From positions 1 through 39,534 of the forward strand of contig JAQTTV010000030.1 of the NCBI GenBank assembly GCA_028710565.1: a stretch of 39,534 bases of DNA, written 5' to 3'. Below, piece by piece: positions 35,634 through 39,534 of this stretch. The stretch's first letter is position 1; each line of letters starts with the position of its first letter. The notes under the pieces were generated by a model, which saw nothing but the letters and a program-made list of their open reading frames with translations, was not told where the DNA came from and ran no database searches. Origin of the DNA: Gallionella sp. (GTDB lineage Bacteria > Pseudomonadota > Gammaproteobacteria > Burkholderiales > Gallionellaceae). The translations under genes and the position numbers were made by a program.

Positions 35634-37186
35634 TGTCCGCTGACTATGTCGAAACCGTGCTGGCTTATCACACGCGCAGCAAACACGCGCGGGATCGGTA
35701 TGCGGCGGGACCAGGCACCCTAGATTGGGAGACGCAACCCAATGCCTTTCGCGATTGGGTAGGCGCAGAAATCACGGCACTACCGCGTGACATTTCGGTG
35801 GGTGACATCACGTGGGGCGAACTTGCTGAACGCCGTGCGCCGTTGCCACTGAATCATCAAAATCTCGGTTCACTACTGCGTTTATGTGTTGGGCTGACCG
35901 CATGGAAGGAATATGCAGGTTCGCGCTGGTCGCTACGGGCGCATCCTTCATCAGGCAATTTGCATCCTACCGAAACTTGGCTGATTACCGCCGAGGTGGT
36001 GGGATTGGCGGATGGCTTGTATCACTACCAAGCACGCGAACACGCATTGGCGCGGCGCGCATGGGGCAGTAGCACGCCGCAAATGGGTGTGTATCTGGGC
36101 TTCAGCTCCATTCATTGGCGTGAAGCGTGGAAATATGGCGAGCGCGCTTTCCGTTATTGCCAATTGGATATGGGACATGTGCTGGCGGCAGTCAGTTATG
36201 CGGCGGCCTTGCACGGTTGGCAACCGCGTTTGTTGTCGCTAGATTCGGCAAGTACCGCGCACAGTCTAGGCACAGATCGCGCAGCAGATTTTGCAGGCGT
36301 AGAAGGGGAAGAAGCAGAAGTCATCCTTGCCTTGGATTCCCCCTCGACATTAGCGGTAGATTGGCAACATTGGGCAGGCAAACCCAGCTTGCTAGATGCT
36401 CGTCCTTTGTACCAATGGCCTGTGATCGAAACGGTTGCGGAAGCGACACGCGCCACAGCCCCTGAAACCCAGCGACCACTCGTTGATTCAACCCTGACCA
36501 AGCCACGCAACGATGCTATGCCTGCGGCACAGGTATTACTAAAACGCCGTAGCGCACAGGCTTTTGATGGGCAATCGGTCATTCCTCACGCCGTGTTCAA
36601 ACGCATCCTTGCCAGCCTGTTGTCAGATGGCTCGCCTGTGTGGAAACTTTGGACACAAACGCCGCGCGTCCACCCTGTCATGCTGGTGCATCGCGTCGAA
36701 GGACTGGCAGCGGGCGTGTATGTCATGCCGCGCACGTCGGTAGCGCAAACCGAATTGCGTGAGGCATTCCGTGAGACCTTTTCTTGGCAAGCCGCGGATA
36801 CGGAACTACCACTGTTTCAACTGATTGCCGCACGGGCAGGCAAAACCGCCCGCACCCTGTCGTGTCATCAAGACATCGCCACGCAATGCGCCGTCACCTT
36901 TATGCTGGTGGCAGAATTTGCCGCGCCCATCGCGGCCAATCCCGCCGCGTATCGACATCTCCATTGGGAAGCGGGCATGTTGGGACACGTTATTACCTTG
37001 GAAGCAGAAGCCGCTGGCTGGCGCGGCACGGGCATAGGTTGTTTTTTTGACGATGCCGTCCACGAAGTGCTGGGACTGCAAGACGATCGCTTTCAAGTGC
37101 TTTATCACTACGCGGTGGGCATGGCGTTGGATGATCCCCGTATTTCCACCCTACCCGCCTATCCCGCCACACAGGAACAAACATGA
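35633..37186 (+). CDS. SagB/ThcOx-type tandem nitroreductase-domain protein
   Basis: 517 aa with two nitroreductase-like halves. In the N-terminal half RWSLRAHPSSGNLHPTETWL (near 95-115) is the SagB-type FMN-binding segment with an added histidine-rich YHYQARE turn. The C-terminal half has LLKRRSAQAFDGQSVIPH near 302 and HLHWEAGMLGHVITLEAEAAGWRGTG near 442, typical of flavin-dependent dehydrogenases. SagB relatives oxidise azoline rings in peptide synthesis, but no precursor peptide or cyclodehydratase is visible here. It is translationally coupled to nifZ (TGATG) and to the ankyrin gene (ATGA). Confidence 0.88.
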   Translation: MSADYVETVLAYHTRSKHARDRYAAGPGTLDWETQPNAFRDWVGAEITALPRDISVGDITWGELAERRAPLPLNHQNLGSLLRLCVGLTAWKEYAGSRWSLRAHPSSGNLHPTETWLITAEVVGLADGLYHYQAREHALARRAWGSSTPQMGVYLGFSSIHWREAWKYGERAFRYCQLDMGHVLAAVSYAAALHGWQPRLLSLDSASTAHSLGTDRAADFAGVEGEEAEVILALDSPSTLAVDWQHWAGKPSLLDARPLYQWPVIETVAEATRATAPETQRPLVDSTLTKPRNDAMPAAQVLLKRRSAQAFDGQSVIPHAVFKRILASLLSDGSPVWKLWTQTPRVHPVMLVHRVEGLAAGVYVMPRTSVAQTELREAFRETFSWQAADTELPLFQLIAARAGKTARTLSCHQDIATQCAVTFMLVAEFAAPIAANPAAYRHLHWEAGMLGHVITLEAEAAGWRGTGIGCFFDDAVHEVLGLQDDRFQVLYHYAVGMALDDPRISTLPAYPATQEQT

Positions 37187-37647
37187 ACGATCACGAACTG
37201 AATGCTTGGCTATTACAAGCGGGATTCAAGCTATCCGAGCCATTGTCCGACCCTATCAACGCCACAATTGCCAATGCCACCACGCCCTTGATGCACGCGG
37301 CACGTTTCGGCAATGACGAGGTCGTCAACGCCTTGTTAGCGCGCGGCGCGAATCCAAGCTTATTGAATGCCGATCTCAATGGCGCATTGTGGTTCGCCTG
37401 TTTTGCCGATAGTGTTTCCTGTGCCACCGCCCTGATCCAAGCAGGTGCGCCGCTCGACAGCCAGAACATCAATGGTGCAACCGCACTGATTTACTGCGCC
37501 TCGGCAGGCAAAACGCCCTTGGTGCGTTTGCTATTGGATAAAGGCGCGAATACGGCTTTGATGACCTTGGACGACTTCACCGCATTGGAACTGGCCGCCA
37601 ATCGGGAGTGTATGAAGATGCTGAAACAGATTGCCTCCCATGTCTGA
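37183..37647 (+). CDS. Ankyrin-repeat protein coupled to the SagB-type gene
   Basis: 154 aa. Three to four ankyrin repeats are visible: TTPLMHAARFGNDEVVNALLARGANP, NGALWFACFADSVSCATALIQAGAPL, NGATALIYCASAGKTPLVRLLLDKGANT and a partial FTALELAANREC. It has no signal peptide, so it is probably a cytoplasmic scaffold or regulator. ATG overlaps the SagB stop. Its stop overlaps the next start by 8 bases (ATGTCTGA). Its exact partner is unknown. Confidence 0.88.
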   Translation: MNDHELNAWLLQAGFKLSEPLSDPINATIANATTPLMHAARFGNDEVVNALLARGANPSLLNADLNGALWFACFADSVSCATALIQAGAPLDSQNINGATALIYCASAGKTPLVRLLLDKGANTALMTLDDFTALELAANRECMKMLKQIASHV

Positions 37648-37954
37648 ACGATTTGCCGTCAGCAGTGTGCAACATCGGGCATTTGGCAAACTGATACAGG
37701 TGATATTCAATGAGAAATTTCTGCTGCGACTCACCCTGGCAGAAGCCTCCAGCTTATCTTTTGCCCTCGTCGCGGTACGCAACGGCATTAGCCCAGAACA
37801 TGAAATCTTTATGAGTCCCATCGCCAGCGATATGGCATTTATCGGCGCAGTGGGAAAAGACGGCATACGCATCGCCCAACCAGAAGGCGAGCTTGATTTT
37901 ACGTGGGCGGAAGTGGAAGCACTCGCCGCCTCACTCGCAGCGGCAATTGGGTAA
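37640..37954 (+). CDS. Conserved-type protein of unknown function ending the nif operon
   Basis: 104 aa from the ATG at 37640 (MSERFAVSSVQHRAFGKLIQVIF). Soluble, with a mixed strand-helix pattern and an acidic C-terminal helix (WAEVEALAASLAAAIG). I do not recognise the family. It overlaps the ankyrin gene and is co-directional with it, so it is likely made with the SagB-ankyrin pair. Confidence 0.78.
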   Translation: MSERFAVSSVQHRAFGKLIQVIFNEKFLLRLTLAEASSLSFALVAVRNGISPEHEIFMSPIASDMAFIGAVGKDGIRIAQPEGELDFTWAEVEALAASLAAAIG

Positions 37955-38063
37955 TGGTTAAATCCTAGAAGCGGCGTGCAAAAACCCCTTGTAAATACCT
38001 ATGCCTAAGTTTTTGTGTGTATTTTGAGCGTCATTTTGAACTTACAACATCCCAATACGAGGT

Positions 38064-38127
38064 GTGGGAGCGCAATTTATTGCGCGATTTCACGTCAAAA
38101 TTATCGCGCAATAAATTGCGCTCCCAC
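38064..38127. repeat. 25-bp perfect inverted repeat (GTGGGAGCGCAATTTATTGC type)
   Basis: Arms at 38064-38088 and 38103-38127 are perfect reverse complements, with a 14-base loop. The arm begins GTGGGAGCGCAATTTATTGC. It belongs to the GTGGGAGC/GTAGGAGC-type elements seen between genes in many gammaproteobacteria (general knowledge). Lying 110 bases after the last nif gene, the hairpin may also protect or end the transcript. Confidence 0.8.
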
Positions 38128-38409
38128 CTCATCACCTTTCATTTTGCGTAGTGGATAATCCACGAAAACTAAGTGGTAGGTACTTATTCAGTAGCATTCT
38201 CTCCTTTGAATAACGCTTGTCAAAGCATGGGCTAAGGTGTTTAATCCTGTCCGCGTCTGATTGTGCCGCGTGCCGTCATACAAAATAAGCTCTTGAGGGC
38301 GACTTTAATTTGACCTGCGGTTTATATACCCACCGTGTTTAAAATTGAGTTCGCCTTGTTTTGCAACCACACCTTCATATAAAACAAAATGTTATCGAAT
38401 AATGAAAAG

Positions 38410-38435
38410 TGTTATACAGAACTTGTTCTGTATAA
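38410..38435. promoter_or_regulatory. Palindrome upstream of the first cassette gene
   Basis: GTTATACAGAAC and GTTCTGTATAAC are perfect 12-base arms around TT. It is 6 bases before the GTTGGGC core site and 19 before the gene's ATG. It might be an operator or part of an integron attachment site; the sequence does not decide. Confidence 0.45.
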
Positions 38436-38440
38436 CATAC

Positions 38441-38447
38441 GTTGGGC
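38441..38447 (+). other. Integron recombination core site (GTTRRRY), left end of first cassette
   Basis: GTTGGGC matches the GTTRRRY core cut by integron integrases, located immediately upstream of the first cassette ORF. No matching RYYYAAC is evident within 150 bases to the left, so it could be an attI-type site or the remains of an attC. Confidence 0.55.
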
Positions 38448-38453
38448 ATCACT

Positions 38454-38957
38454 ATGACCATTGACGACGTATATAGGCTATTTGGCGAAGCCTCTCACTG
38501 GGCGAGTATTTTGGAAGAACAACTCGGCAATATTTGCATGCTAAATGAGCGAGTAATGAACCAGGATAAATATGAGCATGAAAGCGCAAAGTCAATTGTC
38601 GAAAAATTCCAGAAATTTACAATCGGAGCGTTAATTACCGAAATAAAAAAGGCTCTCGGCAAAGAACTTGAGAGCAAGGTTGACACAAAAGAACTTGAGA
38701 GCAAGGTTGACACAATCTTCAGACCTGCTCTGGAGAAAAGAAATCGCCTAATACATGGCTTCTTCATCGACCATCACGACATTCTGAAAAGTTACGATGG
38801 AATTCCCAAGGCGATAGCTGAACTAAATGAAATCAAAAGCATAATTTTCCCGGCGGCAGACTTCGCCACAAAAATGTGCGTAGAGCTTACAGAACTGTAC
38901 TCAGGGGCTCGAAACGGTGCTGCCCAACCCATCATTCCACTGGACGCTGCGCGATAA
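38454..38957 (+). CDS. Cassette-borne protein, possible HEPN fold
   Basis: 167 aa from the ATG at 38454. Mostly helical and soluble. ALEKRNRLIHGFF (near 100-112) contains an R-N-x3-H motif in the R-x4-6-H form typical of HEPN ribonucleases, which are often toxins or defence effectors; this is inference. An exact 27-base tandem duplication encodes KELESKVDT twice. The last ~12 residues (AAQPIIPLDAAR) and the TAA are encoded by the attC site that follows, as is usual for integron cassettes. Confidence 0.8.
   Translation: MTIDDVYRLFGEASHWASILEEQLGNICMLNERVMNQDKYEHESAKSIVEKFQKFTIGALITEIKKALGKELESKVDTKELESKVDTIFRPALEKRNRLIHGFFIDHHDILKSYDGIPKAIAELNEIKSIIFPAADFATKMCVELTELYSGARNGAAQPIIPLDAAR
38661..38714 (+). 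repeat. 27-bp perfect in-frame tandem duplication
   Basis: Two identical 27-base units (38661-38687 and 38688-38714), each beginning AAAGAACTTGAGAGC and encoding KELESKVDT. Perfect identity suggests a recent slippage or a selected helix extension. Confidence 0.95.
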
Positions 38958-38991
38958 AGCCGCGCATCGCTGGTGAATTCAAACGTTAGGC
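38922..38991 (+). other. Integron attC site 1
   Basis: GCCCAAC (38922-38928) and GTTAGGC (38985-38991) are the R'' and R' cores, in RYYYAAC/GTTRRRY form. The inner part carries imperfect arms: ATTCCACTGGACGCTGCGCG opposite CGCGCATCGCTGGTGAAT. The length, 70 bases, is in the normal attC range of about 57-141. The preceding gene ends within it. Confidence 0.8.
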
Positions 38992-39061
38992 AACGAAAAT
39001 TCGGGACAATTCGTTGTTTGTTCATCAAGGCGTCCCTTATCGAGAAAAGGAGAAATGCATC

Positions 39062-39412
39062 ATGAGCATCAAGGTTTATCTAAGTACTTGCGAAAACATA
39101 AAACCAGTAACGCTTGGTGGAAAAACATATCATGCTGGGCACAGGGAACTTATTGAAGAAGCCAAGTTAGAGATATTGGCAAATGATATTTTGAAAATTT
39201 CCATTCCTGGTATTGCGAACAAACCAAGCGTTGGGAAAGCCAGTCAAATTGATAGTATTTCTGTCCGAGTTTGTGAAAATACTATTTCAATTATTGCAAT
39301 TTACAAAGAGCATCTCCTTAACGTCTTTGGTTGCTGTGCTTGTTGCACTACAGCGGATGGGACGCGCATTTGCGTTTATGGCGACTCAGGTTGCGATCCT
39401 GGCTGCCCCTAA
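39062..39412 (+). CDS. Cassette-borne protein with cysteine-rich C-terminus
   Basis: 116 aa from the ATG at 39062 with AGGAG 9 bases upstream. The N-terminal 85 residues are an ordinary mixed fold (MSIKVYLSTCENIKPVTLGG). The C-terminus is cysteine-rich: GCCACCTTADG, then ICVYGDSGCDPGCP, seven cysteines in the last 30 residues. This could be a metal site, a disulfide-rich end or a modified-peptide tail; I do not recognise a family. Its TAA is part of the R'' core of the next attC. Confidence 0.78.
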   Translation: MSIKVYLSTCENIKPVTLGGKTYHAGHRELIEEAKLEILANDILKISIPGIANKPSVGKASQIDSISVRVCENTISIIAIYKEHLLNVFGCCACCTTADGTRICVYGDSGCDPGCP

Positions 39413-39469
39413 CGAGTAAGGTTAGGTCGTGATCGCGAAGCGAGCCACGACCTGAACCGTTTGTTGGAC
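39407..39469 (+). other. Integron attC site 2
   Basis: CCCTAAC (39407-39413) and GTTGGAC (39463-39469) are core-like. Between them GGTTAGGTCGTG pairs with CACGACCTGAACC leaving one unpaired base, the kind of extrahelical base that marks attC orientation, around a loop with ATCGCGAAGCGAGC. Length 63 bases. CCCTAAC departs from the RYYYAAC consensus at its first base. Confidence 0.75.
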
Positions 39470-39534
39470 AAGCCTGGTGATGTTGCAGTGAATCTCGTTA
39501 TGGAAATATCTCGCTGACTGTGGCGGTGCGACTG
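39470..39534. other. Start of a third cassette, cut by window edge
   Basis: After the GTTGGAC core, 65 bases remain. Neither ATG on the plus strand opens a frame longer than a few codons before a stop, so no gene can be called. Confidence 0.4.

Larger units (their letters stand above)
37955..38440. other. Intergenic region between the nif operon and the cassette array
   Basis: 486 bases with no supported gene. It holds the long hairpin at 38064-38127 and a 26-base palindrome at 38410-38435. The remainder, 38130-38400, shows no ORF, tRNA or clear promoter. If an integron attachment site for the first cassette exists, it is at the right edge of this stretch. Confidence 0.5.

Noticed and set aside
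37955..38440. CRISPR array or tRNA near the right-hand palindromes
   Set aside because: The repeats are single inverted pairs without regular spacers, and no cloverleaf is visible.

Overview
The window reads as a chromosomal segment of a nitrogen-fixing gammaproteobacterium. The evidence is an Azotobacter-like NifE and NifN, a YceF-type Maf protein, the yceD-rpmF-plsX-fabH-fabD-fabG order, and MltD and HemF of gammaproteobacterial type. Base composition is near 50% GC with many short palindromic intergenic repeats. A filamentous sulfur oxidiser of the Thiotrichales is a guess only; no rRNA or marker gene settles it.

Left part (1-23.7 kb): a lone AT-rich gene encodes a PD-(D/E)XK-like protein with a C-terminal SEC-C motif. 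It is followed by a repeat-filled gap and a leftward run of a small membrane protein, mdh, lpdA and proA. Then come mltD and hemF (convergent, sharing a terminator), an alpha/beta hydrolase followed by an ACP and a ketoacyl synthase, a cytochrome b561, a large MHYT-PAS-GGDEF-EAL protein, a phosphoglycerate-mutase-like protein, a formylglycine-generating-enzyme-like protein, a DMT transporter, mtnA and apt, and two expansin-like secreted proteins.

Middle (23.7-29.3 kb): the fatty acid and phospholipid initiation cluster yceD-rpmF-plsX-fabH-fabD-fabG lies on the minus strand with yceF-type maf divergent. Repeat elements fill the fabH-fabD gap and most of the fabD-fabG gap. No acpP follows fabG.

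Right part (29.4-38 kb): a nif operon starts at a sigma-54 promoter with a perfect NifA upstream activating sequence. Its order is nifE, nifN, nifX, rseC-like, DUF269, DUF683, 2x[4Fe-4S] ferredoxin III, thioredoxin-fold [2Fe-2S] ferredoxin, an unknown gene, nifZ, a SagB-type tandem nitroreductase, an ankyrin protein and another unknown gene. nifHDK are not in the window. Genes from nifZ on overlap start to stop. Repeat elements sit between several nif genes, and one lies in frame inside nifN.

Right end (38.4-39.5 kb): two small genes are each followed by an attC-like site with GTTRRRY core sites, so this end looks like an integron gene-cassette array with a third cassette cut by the window edge. 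One cassette encodes a possible HEPN-fold protein and the other a cysteine-rich protein. No integrase gene is visible.
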